Source of the DNA: VRUE01 sp036557525
Lineage (GTDB): Bacteria; Actinomycetota; Thermoleophilia; Solirubrobacterales; 70-9
NCBI GenBank assembly: GCA_036557525.1
Contig: DATBHH010000103.1
Location: forward strand, 1-27,527
Length of the DNA: 27,527 nucleotides
Reading direction: 5' to 3'
The number at the start of each line of letters is the position of its first letter. The first letter of the stretch is position 1. The notes below the pieces were generated by a model that saw nothing but the letters and a program-made list of their open reading frames with translations, searched no databases and was not told the DNA's origin. The translations under genes and the position numbers were made by a program. Shown in pieces: positions 1-7,965 of the stretch.

Positions 1-187
1 GGCGCCGGTTCCCGAGGGCCACACCTCGACCTCGTTCGCCGAGCTCGTCCTCGAGGAGGCCGCGGTGGTCGTCTCGCCCGGCTCGATGTACGGGCCGAGC
101 GGGGAGGGGTTCTTCCGGATCTCGCTGACGACCCCCGACGACCGCCTCACCGAGGCGGTCGAACGCCTTCGCGAGCACCTGGCCTAG
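1..187 (+). CDS. Class I/II PLP-dependent aminotransferase, C-terminal end (partial)
   Basis: The frame starting at base 2 is open from the window edge to a TAG at 185-187, giving the last 61 residues of a protein. The segment contains VVVSPGSMYGPSGEGFFRIS, which matches the C-terminal small-domain signature of fold-type I aminotransferases: a PG..YG..GEG motif, then the R of FRIS that binds the substrate carboxylate. An amphipathic final helix follows. The pattern resembles LL-diaminopimelate aminotransferases (lysine and cell-wall precursor synthesis), but the catalytic lysine and most of the protein lie outside the window. The exact substrate is therefore an inference. The next gene starts 18 bases downstream on the same strand. 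Confidence 0.8.
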   Translation, partial: APVPEGHTSTSFAELVLEEAAVVVSPGSMYGPSGEGFFRISLTTPDDRLTEAVERLREHLA

Positions 188-205
188 GGAACGCTCGCCC
201 TGGCG

Positions 206-676
206 GTGTTCGCCGGGATCGTTCGCGGGGTGCTCCCGAGCCCGCACGGCAACGTCTTCATCCTCGGCGCCGCCGCTCTCATCATCGAGACCGCCACGGC
301 GGCCTGGATCTGGGGCGGCCTGGCGCTCCACCCGGGGACGCTCGACCCCGCGACCGCGCGCACCGTCTACGACGTCGAGCTCTTCTGGGGCCCGGTGCTG
401 ACCGGTGCGATGATGGCGATGATCGGATCGGTCACCGTTCTCGGCCTCGGCTCCCGGCGGTCGATACCTCTCTGGCTGACCCTGACCGGCGCGATCGCGT
501 TCATCGAGCAGGCGGTGGAGACGATCACCGCTTTCGGCACCGGTGGGTTCATCGCCCCCGGAGGAGACATGAACCTGGTCCTCGGCGCCGCCCTCACCCT
601 GGTTTGGCTCGGCGCGCTCGCCGTCTGGGCGGTCGGCCGCCTCGGCGCGGCGACACGGCCTCAGCCGGCCGGCTGA
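206..676 (+). CDS. Small integral membrane protein, unknown function
   Basis: This 156-residue protein starts at GTG 206, 18 bases after the aminotransferase stop, with no clear ribosome-binding site. Four hydrophobic segments are visible at about residues 18-40, 59-82, 86-110 and 121-143, joined by short loops, so it should lie in the cytoplasmic membrane. Glutamates inside the first and third segments (IIETATAA, FIEQAVET) could be functional. I do not recognise the family. Its last 16 bases overlap the converging metallo-hydrolase gene inside a perfect palindrome, so both proteins end in the same four residues, QPAG. The reading frame is convincing; the role is unknown. Confidence 0.65.
   Translation: MFAGIVRGVLPSPHGNVFILGAAALIIETATAAWIWGGLALHPGTLDPATARTVYDVELFWGPVLTGAMMAMIGSVTVLGLGSRRSIPLWLTLTGAIAFIEQAVETITAFGTGGFIAPGGDMNLVLGAALTLVWLGALAVWAVGRLGAATRPQPAG
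661..676. repeat. 16-bp perfect palindrome spanning two convergent stop codons
   Basis: TCAGCCGGCCGGCTGA reads the same on both strands. It supplies the stop codon and the last four codons (Q-P-A-G) of both convergent genes. It could fold into a hairpin on either transcript, but no T-tract follows on either side, so a terminator role is only a possibility. Confidence 0.8.
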
Positions 677-1497
677 CGCTTGCTCCAGTAGCGGTCTAGT
701 CCCCGCCACTGGTACTCGGGCGGGACCGCCTGCAGCAGCTCCGCCGCCGCCTCGGGGTCGGAGACCCGCGCGGCGACGAGCTCGCGGTGGCGCACCTCGT
801 AGGAAGCCTCATCGAGCTCGAGCGCGAGTCCGGCCTCCTCGCGCAGGCGCTCGCGGACCGACGCGAGGTGTTGCTCGGGCTCCTCGACCGGGCCCCAGTG
901 GGTGAGGCCGAGACGCCGCGGCCGCCAGCCTTCGACGATTCCGATCGACTCCTCCCAGCTCTCGATGTCGATATCAGGCGGCGGAGTGGGAGGGACGATC
1001 AGGTCGGTGCCGGGGATCAGGACCGCGGCGATGTCCCCGACGAAGGCGGTTCCGCTGTCCTCGTGCAGATAGCAGACGTGGTGGGAGGCGTGCCCGGGGG
1101 TGTAGGCGACCCGCATCCCGAGGACGCTCTCGCCGCCGCTCAGGGTCCTCACGTTGTCCTCAGGCACCGGCACGATCTCCCCCCAGAGACGATTCATCTG
1201 GTCGCCGTAGAGGCGCTCCGCGCTGGCCAGCACGCGGGAGGGGTCGACGAGGTGCGGGGCCCCGCGCTCGTGGACGTAGACCTCCAGCGCCGGCCAGCGT
1301 CGCACCAGCGCGCCGGTCGCGGCGGCGTGGTCGAGGTGGATGTGGGTGAGGAGGATCGCCCGCGGCTCCTCGCCGCCGAGCGCCCCGACCAGGTTCCGGT
1401 GCGAGGACTCCGGACCCGGGTCGACCAGGGCGCCGTCGACCTCCCAGCAGCAGATCACATGCGGGCGCCCGAGGTGGAGCACGTCGATCGGTCGCAT
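661..1497 (-). CDS. MBL-fold metallo-hydrolase
   Basis: This 278-residue protein has the metallo-beta-lactamase signature HIHLDH at residues 52-57, which would bind two metal ions. Downstream metal ligands are visible as TPGHASHHV near residue 133 and FVGD near residue 152. The C-terminal third is helical and charged, as in MBL hydrolases of the glyoxalase II/RNase Z-like type that act on thioesters, lactones or phosphoesters. The ATG at 1497 lies 15 bases after the epimerase stop, so the two genes are probably co-transcribed. The substrate cannot be read from the sequence. The 3' end overlaps the converging membrane-protein gene by 16 bases. Confidence 0.88.
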   Translation of the reverse strand: MRPIDVLHLGRPHVICCWEVDGALVDPGPESSHRNLVGALGGEEPRAILLTHIHLDHAAATGALVRRWPALEVYVHERGAPHLVDPSRVLASAERLYGDQMNRLWGEIVPVPEDNVRTLSGGESVLGMRVAYTPGHASHHVCYLHEDSGTAFVGDIAAVLIPGTDLIVPPTPPPDIDIESWEESIGIVEGWRPRRLGLTHWGPVEEPEQHLASVRERLREEAGLALELDEASYEVRHRELVAARVSDPEAAAELLQAVPPEYQWRGLDRYWSKRQPAG

Positions 1498-1512
1498 CGG
1501 TCGGGACCGCGC

Positions 1513-2505
1513 TCAGGCCGCAGCCGGGATTTTGCCCTCGGCCTCGAGCGTCTGTCGCAGCCCCTCTTCGAGGCCTCGAGGCTCGTAGCCGAGCTCACGG
1601 GTCGCCTTCTCGTGGCTTGCCCAGAACGTGACCCCGTCGGCGGAGGCGATCATCTCCCGCAGGTTCGGCGGCTGGTTCATCAGCTTGGCCACCAGCGGCC
1701 CGGCCGGCGCGAGCGCCTTCAGCAGGCCGGTCGGGACCGCGTGCTTGGGCGGCTTGCGCCCGGCGACCCGGGCGACGGTCTGGATCGCCTCGCGCATCGT
1801 CGTCGGCGGGCCGCTGAGGACGTAGATCTCGCCGAGCCGGCCCCCGTCGAGGGCGAGCAGGATCCCGCCGGCGACGTCTTCGACGTGGCTCATGCAGACG
1901 CCGAGGTCGGGGAGCGGGATCAGCGGCAGTTTGCCGGCCAGGAGCTGGTCGACAAGATCCGCGACCTGCGAGGTGTCGCCGGGGCCGTAGACGCCCCCGG
2001 GCTGGACGATGATGCAGGGGAGGCCGTCCTCCTCGATCATCCGCCTCGCGATCCGGTGCGACTCGACCTTGGTCTCCTCGTAGTAGGAGGTGAATTCGTC
2101 GCCCGGGTGCTCGTAGGTCTCGTCGACCACCTTGCCGTGGGTGTCGCCGAACACCCCGCAGGTGGAGACGTGGATGATCCGCGGCGTCTTCGCCTCGAGC
2201 GCGGCCTCCAGGACCCGTTCGGTCCCGATCACGTTCGCCTCGTACATCGCCGGGTGCTGGGAGGCAGGAATTCCGACCTCGTACATCGCGGCCGCGTGGA
2301 TCGCCCCGTCGCACCCCTCGAGCCCGGCGCGGATCGCCTCGCCGTCGGTGAGGTGGCCGGCGATCAGCTCGCACCCGATCGCCGCGAGCTTCTCGCCCTT
2401 ACCGGGATTCCGCACTAGGCAGACGACCTCGTCGCCGCGATCGCGCAGCTGCCGGACGACCTCGCCGCCGATGAAGCCGGTGCCTCCGGTAACGAAGACC
2501 TTCAC
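1513..2505 (-). CDS. NAD(P)-dependent epimerase/dehydratase family protein (extended SDR)
   Basis: I place the start at GTG 2505, giving MKVFVTGGTGFIG and 330 residues. The Rossmann motif GGTGFIG then falls at residues 7-13, as in extended SDRs. A longer frame beginning at 2595 would overlap hflX and add a sequence unlike the family. The catalytic Y-x3-K is YYEETK, and STCGVFG supplies the serine region. Substrate is likely a sugar nucleotide, a flavonol-like ketone or a steroid-type ketone; nothing here decides. TAGGCT lies 8 bases before the GTG, so the message is probably leaderless. The gene leads a two-gene unit with the MBL hydrolase and diverges from hflX across 55 bases. Confidence 0.88.
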   Translation of the reverse strand: MKVFVTGGTGFIGGEVVRQLRDRGDEVVCLVRNPGKGEKLAAIGCELIAGHLTDGEAIRAGLEGCDGAIHAAAMYEVGIPASQHPAMYEANVIGTERVLEAALEAKTPRIIHVSTCGVFGDTHGKVVDETYEHPGDEFTSYYEETKVESHRIARRMIEEDGLPCIIVQPGGVYGPGDTSQVADLVDQLLAGKLPLIPLPDLGVCMSHVEDVAGGILLALDGGRLGEIYVLSGPPTTMREAIQTVARVAGRKPPKHAVPTGLLKALAPAGPLVAKLMNQPPNLREMIASADGVTFWASHEKATRELGYEPRGLEEGLRQTLEAEGKIPAAA

Positions 2506-2513
2506 GGTTTCAC

Positions 2514-2519
2514 AGCCTA
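2514..2519 (-). promoter_or_regulatory. TAGGCT -10 element, epimerase gene
   Basis: TAGGCT is read on the minus strand, 8 bases before GTG 2505. It fits the actinobacterial TAnnnT -10 consensus. With the usual 6-8 bases from -10 to transcription start, the message would begin at or next to the start codon. No Shine-Dalgarno sequence is present. Confidence 0.6.
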
Positions 2520-2547
2520 TCCGCCTATCCGGGAGAGGCCGGGCACC

Positions 2548-2553
2548 TACACT
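2548..2553 (+). promoter_or_regulatory. TACACT -10 element, hflX
   Basis: TACACT ends 7 bases before ATG 2561 and fits TAnnnT. There is no Shine-Dalgarno sequence, so transcription probably starts at the ATG. It is divergent from the epimerase promoter. Confidence 0.55.
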
Positions 2554-2560
2554 GGGACCG

Positions 2561-3853
2561 ATGGACCAGAGCCAGAACGGAGCCGGCCTGACCAACCCGC
2601 GGGCGCGCCAGCGGGCGCTCGCGATCGGGATCGTGGACGGCGAGGAAGGTGACGACGGCCGCCTCGCCGAGCTGAAGGAGCTGCTGCGGACGGCCGGGGT
2701 CGCGACCGCCGGAGAGATGGTCCAGCGCCGCGCCCAGCCCGATCCCGACCGCTACTTCGGCAAGGGCAAGATGGCCGAGCTGAAGGCGGCGATAGCCGAG
2801 TCGGGCGCGAACGTGGTCGCCTGCGACGACGAGCTCGCGCCGCGCCAGGAGCGCAGCCTCGAGGCGACCCTCGACGTCCCGGTGATCGACCGCACCGCGG
2901 TGATCCTCGACATCTTCGCCGACCACGCCCACTCGGCCGAGGGCAAGCTCCAGGTCGAGCTCGCCCAGCTCGAGTACAACATGGCCCGCATGAGGGGGCT
3001 CTGGACCCACCTCGACCGCCTCGACGGGGGGATCGGCACCCGCGCCCCGACCCGCGGCCCCGGTGAGACGCAGATCGAGACCGACCGCCGCCTCGCGCGC
3101 ACCAGGATCGCCGTCCTCAAGCGGCGCCTGGCCCAGCTCGAGCGCAATCGCGGCGTGATGCGTGCCCGGCGCGAGCGCTCCTCGCTGCCGCGCGTCGCCC
3201 TCGCCGGCTACACGAACGCCGGCAAGTCGACGCTGCTGAACGCGGTGACCGGGGCCGCGGTCGGCGTCGGGGACCGGCTGTTCCACACCCTCGACCCGAC
3301 GACCCGCAGCTTCGAGCTCTCGGGCCGCACCCACCTGCTGACCGACACGGTCGGGTTCATCGAGAAGCTGCCGCACCAGCTCGTCGAGGCGTTCAAGGCG
3401 ACGCTGGAGGAGACCGTCCTCGCCGAGCTGATCCTCCACGTGGTCGACGCGGCGGCGCCGGAGGAGCGCCGCGTCGCCGACATGCGCGCGGTCGACGCCG
3501 TGCTCGAGGAGATCGGGGCCGGCGGCAAGCCGCGGCTGCTGGTCCTCAACAAGGCCGACCTCCTGAGCGAGGAGGAACGCGATGAGGCCCTGACCGAGCA
3601 CCCCGACGCGGTCCTGGTCTCCGCGCTCGACGGGGAGGGCTTCGACCGGCTGCGCGAGGCGATCGAGAGGGCGTTCGAGGAGACCCTTGCCGAGGTCGAG
3701 CTGCTGATCCCCTACGAGGAGGGCGCCCGCCTCCACGAGCTCCACGAGCTGGCCGGCGACCTCGAACGAACCGAGCGCGGCGACGGCGTGCTCGTCCACG
3801 CAAGGCTGCCGGTCGCCGAGCTTCACCGGTTCGACGATCTAGCCGTCCTCTGA
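2561..3853 (+). CDS. hflX: GTPase HflX
   Basis: HflX is a ribosome-associated GTPase that splits stalled or damaged ribosomes. This 430-residue protein shows the family architecture. An N-terminal HflX domain contains PDRYFGKGK (about 62-70). A linker helix region carries RAPTRGPGETQIETDRR (about 161-177), a hallmark of the family. The G domain has G1 GYTNAGKST (216-224), G3 DTVGF and G4 NKAD. A short C-terminal domain follows. The start at ATG 2561 is supported by the -10 box 7 bases upstream; the frame is open farther upstream but would overlap the divergent epimerase gene. The dUTPase gene follows after 21 bases with its own -10-like box. Confidence 0.96.
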   Translation: MDQSQNGAGLTNPRARQRALAIGIVDGEEGDDGRLAELKELLRTAGVATAGEMVQRRAQPDPDRYFGKGKMAELKAAIAESGANVVACDDELAPRQERSLEATLDVPVIDRTAVILDIFADHAHSAEGKLQVELAQLEYNMARMRGLWTHLDRLDGGIGTRAPTRGPGETQIETDRRLARTRIAVLKRRLAQLERNRGVMRARRERSSLPRVALAGYTNAGKSTLLNAVTGAAVGVGDRLFHTLDPTTRSFELSGRTHLLTDTVGFIEKLPHQLVEAFKATLEETVLAELILHVVDAAAPEERRVADMRAVDAVLEEIGAGGKPRLLVLNKADLLSEEERDEALTEHPDAVLVSALDGEGFDRLREAIERAFEETLAEVELLIPYEEGARLHELHELAGDLERTERGDGVLVHARLPVAELHRFDDLAVL

Positions 3854-3860
3854 CAGGGGT

Positions 3861-3866
3861 TAGATT
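3861..3866 (+). promoter_or_regulatory. TAGATT -10 element, dut
   Basis: TAGATT lies between the hflX stop and GTG 3875, 8 bases before the start. It fits TAnnnT, and there is no Shine-Dalgarno sequence. Confidence 0.5.
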
Positions 3867-3874
3867 CCCAGGCC

Positions 3875-4306
3875 GTGGACCTGAGGGTGAAGCGGCTGAA
3901 AGACGAGGCGCGGCTGCCGCGGCGCGCCCACGACGGCGACGCCGGCCTCGACCTCCACGCCTCCGAGGCGGCCCACCTCGGCCCGGGCGAGCGATGGAGC
4001 GTCGGCACCGGCATCGCGATCGAGGTGCCGGAGGGGAACGCGGGCCTCGTCCTGCCGCGATCTGGACTCGCCCGCGAGCATGGGATCGCCCTCGTCAACG
4101 CCCCCGGCCTGATCGACGCCGGCTACCGCGGCGAAGTCCGCGTCCTGCTGCTCAACACCGACCCCGCCGAGACCTTCCGGATCGAGGTGGGCGACCGGAT
4201 CGCCCAGCTGGTGATCGCACCGATCGCGGCCGCCGACGTGGTCGAGGCGGAGGCGCTGAGCGAGACCGCCCGCGGCAACGGCGGATTCGGCTCCAGCGGG
4301 CGTTAG
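3875..4306 (+). CDS. dut: dUTP diphosphatase (trimeric dUTPase)
   Basis: This enzyme hydrolyses dUTP to dUMP and pyrophosphate, keeping uracil out of DNA and feeding dTMP synthesis. The 143-residue length is normal for the trimeric family. All five motifs are visible in order: DAGLDL (22-27), PRSGLA (61-66), GLIDAGYRGEV (78-88, with the catalytic Asp and the uracil-stacking Tyr), DRIAQLV (107-113) and RGNGGFGSSG (133-142). Motif 5 ends SSG where STG is more common, a mild change. The GTG at 3875 follows a -10-like TAGATT. The TAG stop at 4304-4306 overlaps the TAA stop of the convergent RTX gene. Confidence 0.96.
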   Translation: MDLRVKRLKDEARLPRRAHDGDAGLDLHASEAAHLGPGERWSVGTGIAIEVPEGNAGLVLPRSGLAREHGIALVNAPGLIDAGYRGEVRVLLLNTDPAETFRIEVGDRIAQLVIAPIAAADVVEAEALSETARGNGGFGSSGR

Positions 4307-6348
4307 CGGCGGCGGACCCGGAACCTGAACACGGCGGGGCTCGGGTCGGTGTTGCCGGCCGCGTCGGTCGCGGTCACGCGGAATACGTGGCGGCCGGCGC
4401 CGACGAGGTAGGCGCGCGGCGATGAGCAGCGCGCCGCGCGCCGGTGGTCGAGCCGGCAGACGAACGTCGAACGCTCGCTGGCGCCGAACCTGAAGACCAC
4501 CCGGCGCCGGCCCCGGGTGAGCGAGAGCACCTTGCGGGGGCCGCGATCGATCCGGGTCCGCGGCGGGGTGCGATCGCGGGGCGGGCGTGGAGGAGGGGGC
4601 AGTTCGATCGTCGGTTCAACCGGCGGTTCGGGGGCGGGCGGCGTGTCGGGGGGGCGGAAGCTGTTCGGAGCGCGTTCGTGGATCGCCTCGCATTCGATCG
4701 GGGCGGCGTCCGGTCCGTTTTCGGGGAAGTCGATCTGGGCCGTGTCGAACCCTTCGCCGCAATCGATGACGGGGTCGGGGTCCGGGACGGGGGTCCCCGA
4801 GTTGGCGAGGATCGAGTCGTCTCCGGCGCCGGCGAAGTATTCGTCGGGGCCCTGACGGCCGAGCAGCTGGTTGGAGCCGGCGTCGCCGACCATGACGTCG
4901 CCGAGGCTCGTCCCCTCTGTGTCCTCGAGCCCGGCGAGCTTCGTCAGCAGCGGATCGCTCGGGCATTCGGGCCCGCGATCCGACCCGATCAGGCCGGCAT
5001 GGCCTGCCGCCATATCGATCGCGATCGCGGCGTTGAAGTTCGCCCAGTTGGCGTTGTCGTCGCCCGAGCCGCCGTCGAGGGAGTCGCCGTCGCAGACCGC
5101 ATTCGAGATGAACAGATCGTCGCCGGCCCCGGCGTCGAGCTGGTCGGCGCCGCCGTTGTTGGGAACGGCGTCATCGCCGCCGCCGGCGCTGACGGTGTCG
5201 TCGCCGGCTCCGTCGATCAGCGCGTCCTCGGTTTCGCCGCCCGTGAGATTGTCGTTCCCCTCGCCCCCGAGCAGGACGACCGAGGTCGACAGCGGGAAGC
5301 CCTGGGACGCGGTCAGCGTGTCGTTGCCGCCGTTGCCGGCGAGCAGGATCGAGTCGGGCGGTTCGGCGAGCGGGAAGGTTCCCGCCGGGTTGCCGCCGAC
5401 CGTGAAGCTGACCTGGCCCGAGGCGTAGGAGGCGACCACGGCGTCATTGCCATCGGTCCCCGACAGGTAGAGGGCCGGACCGGTCCCCGACTGCGGGGCC
5501 ATCACGCCCGCGGAAACCGTGCCGGGATCCCGCGGTTCGATTTCGGCGCTTGAGAGCTCGCATTCGTTGGCGACGGCCACCGAGATGCAGCCGTCCTTTT
5601 CGGTGCCGCCCCCGCCGTAGGCGACGTCGCCGCCGCCGCCGCCGTCGATCAGGTCGGCTCCACCGCCGCCATAGAAAGTCTCTTTGCCGGAGGTCCCGAC
5701 GATGTAGTCGTCGAACGGGGTGCCGATCACGGTCTCGAAGTTGGAGAGGCCGGCATTCGATTCGATTTCATCGACGCCGCCTCCCGAGGGCGCGAGGCCG
5801 TCGTTGGCGAACCCTTCGCCGAGGTCGACGTAGACGCCGCGACCCTCGGCTCCTTCGGGGAAGCCGGCACCTTCGAAGAACGGGCTCTGGTTCGGAAAGC
5901 CGGGGGTCGCTCCGGTCGCGAAGCTGAGGGTGTCGTCACCGCCGCCGGTGTCGCCGATGTGATCGATCGTGGCGTCGCCGCGATCGAAGTCGTTCCCGGC
6001 TTCGCCGTCGAGCGAGTCGGCGCCGAAGCCGCCCGAGAGGCGATCGTCGCCGGGCCCGCCGCGGAGTTCGTCGTCTCCGACTCCCCCATAGAGGCGATCG
6101 TTGCCTTCGCCCCCGAACAGGTGGTCGTTGCCGCGGCCCCCGAAGAGCGAGTCGTTTCCGCCTTCGCCGAGGACCGTGACGATGCCGCGCGGGGCGTGGA
6201 TCGTGTCGTCGCAGGGGGTGCCGACGATCGTGTCGCCGACCGTTTCCGGCGCTTCGGCGCAGCTCGGCGCGGCGCCGGCGGACGGGGCGGCGACGAGGAC
6301 GAGGAGTAGGCACCCGAGCGTCAGCCCGGCGATTCGGCGGCTTCGCAT
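4303..6348 (-). CDS. Secreted RTX-type calcium-binding repeat protein with C-terminal Ig-like domain
   Basis: This is a 681-residue exported protein. Residues 1-27 form a Sec signal peptide (RSRR, then a Leu/Val-rich core, then APSAGAA). Hemolysin-type nonapeptides of the GGxGxD kind follow, densest at about 60-120 (GEGGNDSL, GGRGNDHL, GGEGNDRL, GGVGDDEL, GGPGDDRL), with further blocks around 225-250 and 340-500. Such repeats fold into a calcium-dependent beta-roll. A proline-rich linker (about 560-600) leads to a terminal domain with paired cysteines and the signature DAAGNTDPSP, like Ig-like domains of Thermoleophilia surface proteins. There is no protease or lipase domain, so a structural or adhesive role is likely. 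Glutamate is mostly GAA, unlike cytoplasmic neighbours. Confidence 0.88.
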   Translation of the reverse strand: MRSRRIAGLTLGCLLLVLVAAPSAGAAPSCAEAPETVGDTIVGTPCDDTIHAPRGIVTVLGEGGNDSLFGGRGNDHLFGGEGNDRLYGGVGDDELRGGPGDDRLSGGFGADSLDGEAGNDFDRGDATIDHIGDTGGGDDTLSFATGATPGFPNQSPFFEGAGFPEGAEGRGVYVDLGEGFANDGLAPSGGGVDEIESNAGLSNFETVIGTPFDDYIVGTSGKETFYGGGGADLIDGGGGGDVAYGGGGTEKDGCISVAVANECELSSAEIEPRDPGTVSAGVMAPQSGTGPALYLSGTDGNDAVVASYASGQVSFTVGGNPAGTFPLAEPPDSILLAGNGGNDTLTASQGFPLSTSVVLLGGEGNDNLTGGETEDALIDGAGDDTVSAGGGDDAVPNNGGADQLDAGAGDDLFISNAVCDGDSLDGGSGDDNANWANFNAAIAIDMAAGHAGLIGSDRGPECPSDPLLTKLAGLEDTEGTSLGDVMVGDAGSNQLLGRQGPDEYFAGAGDDSILANSGTPVPDPDPVIDCGEGFDTAQIDFPENGPDAAPIECEAIHERAPNSFRPPDTPPAPEPPVEPTIELPPPPRPPRDRTPPRTRIDRGPRKVLSLTRGRRRVVFRFGASERSTFVCRLDHRRAARCSSPRAYLVGAGRHVFRVTATDAAGNTDPSPAVFRFRVRRR

Positions 6349-6383
6349 CTTCGGTCTACCTACCCGAACCGGACCGCCCGCTC

Positions 6384-7121
6384 TCAGTTGCGCATCGCCG
6401 CCGCCCGGGCGGAGTCCGCCGCCGCGCGCTCGAGCACGTCGTCGAGCGGGTCGAGCCGGGGCGGGCTGCCGTAGCGGCGCCCGAGCGCGAGCGCGATCAG
6501 GCGATCGGCGAGCCAGGCGTTCTTCGGCAGCAGCGGGCCGTGCAGGTAGGTGCCGATCAGGTTGCCCCGACGCACTCCCTCGAGCCCGTCGTCGCCGTTG
6601 TTGCCGAACCCCTTGATCACCCGTCCGAGCGGCTCGGCGCCCTCGCCGAGATAGGTACGGCCGCCGTGGTTCTCGAAGCCGGAGATCGTTCGCGGCCCGT
6701 CGCCGAGATCGGCCTCGATCGCGACGTTCCCGATCAACCGCGGTCCCGGCTCGCGCACCGTGGTGATGTCGGCGAGCCCGATTCCCGGCAGCCGCTCATC
6801 GTCGAGCTGGTAGCTGTGGCCGAGCAGTTGGTAGCCCCCGCAGACCGCGAGCATCACGGCCCCGTCGTCGACCGCTGCGGCGAGCGCGTCGCGCTTGGTC
6901 GCGACCATGTCGGCGGCGACCGCGCGCTGGTCGCGGTCCTGGCCGCCCCCGAGGTAGAGGAGATCGTGCTCGCCGGGGTCGAACGCCTCGCCGGGGCCGG
7001 CGGCGGCGTAGGCGAAGCCGATTCCCCTCCACTCGCAGCGGCGGCGCAGGAAGAGGATGTTGCCACGGTCCGCGTAGATGTTCATCTGGTCGGGGTAGAG
7101 GGCGAGGGCGCGGAGCTCCAT
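6384..7121 (-). CDS. gatD: Lipid II isoglutaminyl synthase, glutaminase subunit GatD
   Basis: GatD releases ammonia from glutamine and passes it to MurT, which amidates the D-glutamate of lipid II. This class I glutamine amidotransferase (CobB/CobQ-like) has the nucleophile elbow AVCGGYQLLG with Cys94, a conserved Arg128 in GPRLIGN, and the catalytic histidine in GTYLHGPLLPKN (His194), counted from ATG 7121. That start forms a TGATG overlap with the preceding methyltransferase stop; a GTG one codon earlier is also possible. Length (245 aa) is normal. Synthetase partner MurT lies two genes upstream in the same unit, separated by a methyltransferase. In the murT-gatD operons I know the two genes are adjacent. 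Confidence 0.93.
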   Translation of the reverse strand: MELRALALYPDQMNIYADRGNILFLRRRCEWRGIGFAYAAAGPGEAFDPGEHDLLYLGGGQDRDQRAVAADMVATKRDALAAAVDDGAVMLAVCGGYQLLGHSYQLDDERLPGIGLADITTVREPGPRLIGNVAIEADLGDGPRTISGFENHGGRTYLGEGAEPLGRVIKGFGNNGDDGLEGVRRGNLIGTYLHGPLLPKNAWLADRLIALALGRRYGSPPRLDPLDDVLERAAADSARAAAMRN

Positions 7122-7873
7122 CACGACAACCCTTTCAACAGGACCACCGTCGAGCCGACGTGGTCGTCGCTCGCAGCGATTTCCTCGACCCCGACCGGGG
7201 TGAGGCCGGCCGCCCGGGCCTCCTCTTCGAGCACCGGCGCAGAGAGCGCCCTGAGCGGCACCTCGTCGATTTCCTCGCTGAGCTCACCGCCGGGGGAGAC
7301 CGTCTGGCGGAGGCGACGAACGACGATCAGATCGTCGACGAACCCGGTCACGAGCGGCAGGCTCGAATAGACCCAACCATCGATCTCACGAGCATCCGGA
7401 AGCGGAGGGCCCTCGTCGGGCGCCGGGACGATCCCTTCGACCATCGCGAGAGCAGCACGCCCGCCGGGAAGCAGGTGGCCGGCGATGCAGGTCATGCAGC
7501 CGATCCGCTGCTCCGGGCCACCGAGCAGCTGCAGGAGCTGCATCGGGGCCAGGACCAGTCCGAACCGCCGAGCGAGGTCGAACCTGCTCGCGTCGGCGGC
7601 GATGGCTTCGGCCGGCAGGCCCTCGGCCCGTTCGTTGAAGCTGGCGACGAAACCACGATCGCGATCGACGCCGACGACCGGGTGACCGAGCGCCGCAAGA
7701 TGGAGCGACACCCGGCCCGTGCCGCAGCCGAGGTCGAGGACCGGCCCGCCGGCCTCGACCGCCAGCCGCTCCCACAGCGGCAGATCGGCGGCGTAGCCGC
7801 CGCACTCGAGGTCATGCCAGAGGACCGAGATATCCGCCCGTCTGCTTCGCTCTCGCTCGCTCGCGCTCATCAT
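7121..7873 (-). CDS. Class I SAM-dependent methyltransferase between murT and gatD
   Basis: The protein has about 250 residues. Motif I is VLDLGCGTGRVSLHL near residue 45, followed by VVGVDRD (the acidic residue that binds SAM ribose) and an LLPGGRAALAM strand. This is a Methyltransf_25/11-type Rossmann fold with no membrane segment. The substrate is unknown. I choose ATG 7873 because its A is shared with the stop of a short upstream ORF (TGATG); ATG 7870 is one codon later. The longer frame reaching 8242 overlaps murT with low-complexity Ser/Arg sequence and is rejected. The stop overlaps gatD by one base, so all three are likely translated together. Cell-wall context is suggestive only. Confidence 0.82.
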   Translation of the reverse strand: MMSASERERSRRADISVLWHDLECGGYAADLPLWERLAVEAGGPVLDLGCGTGRVSLHLAALGHPVVGVDRDRGFVASFNERAEGLPAEAIAADASRFDLARRFGLVLAPMQLLQLLGGPEQRIGCMTCIAGHLLPGGRAALAMVEGIVPAPDEGPPLPDAREIDGWVYSSLPLVTGFVDDLIVVRRLRQTVSPGGELSEEIDEVPLRALSAPVLEEEARAAGLTPVGVEEIAASDDHVGSTVVLLKGLS

Positions 7874-7965
7874 CACCGGGGATCTCGCGAACTCGCATTC
7901 GCGTCCGCGAGGGGCGGCTGAACCCTGATCGCCTCCGCCGCAGCCGGGTGGACCTTGGTCGTCAT
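7873..7965 (-). CDS. Possible 30-residue coupled ORF between murT and methyltransferase
   Basis: An ATG at 7965 overlaps the murT stop (ATGA). The frame runs 30 codons to a TGA at 7875-7873 that overlaps the methyltransferase ATG (TGATG). The peptide starts MTTKVHPAAAEAIRVQPP and has no membrane segment. It may be a genuine micro-protein, or simply a coupling bridge that carries ribosomes across the 88-base gap. The only evidence is the position of both ends; I recognise no family. Confidence 0.35.
   Translation of the reverse strand: MTTKVHPAAAEAIRVQPPLADANASSRDPR

Noticed and set aside
787..2418. 543-residue plus-strand open frame opposite the hydrolase and epimerase genes
   Set aside because: It is antisense to two well-supported genes and translates to Arg/Asp/Val-rich sequence with no domain, typical of a high-GC shadow frame.
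4444..5553. 369-residue plus-strand frame inside the RTX gene
   Set aside because: The Gly/Asp-rich repeats read backwards leave few stops; there is no start signal and no recognisable domain.
7848..7867. Short CTCG/CGCT tandem run at the methyltransferase N-terminus, possible phase variation
   Set aside because: Only about three clean units, within normal Ser/Arg/Glu codons; too short to argue for slippage control.
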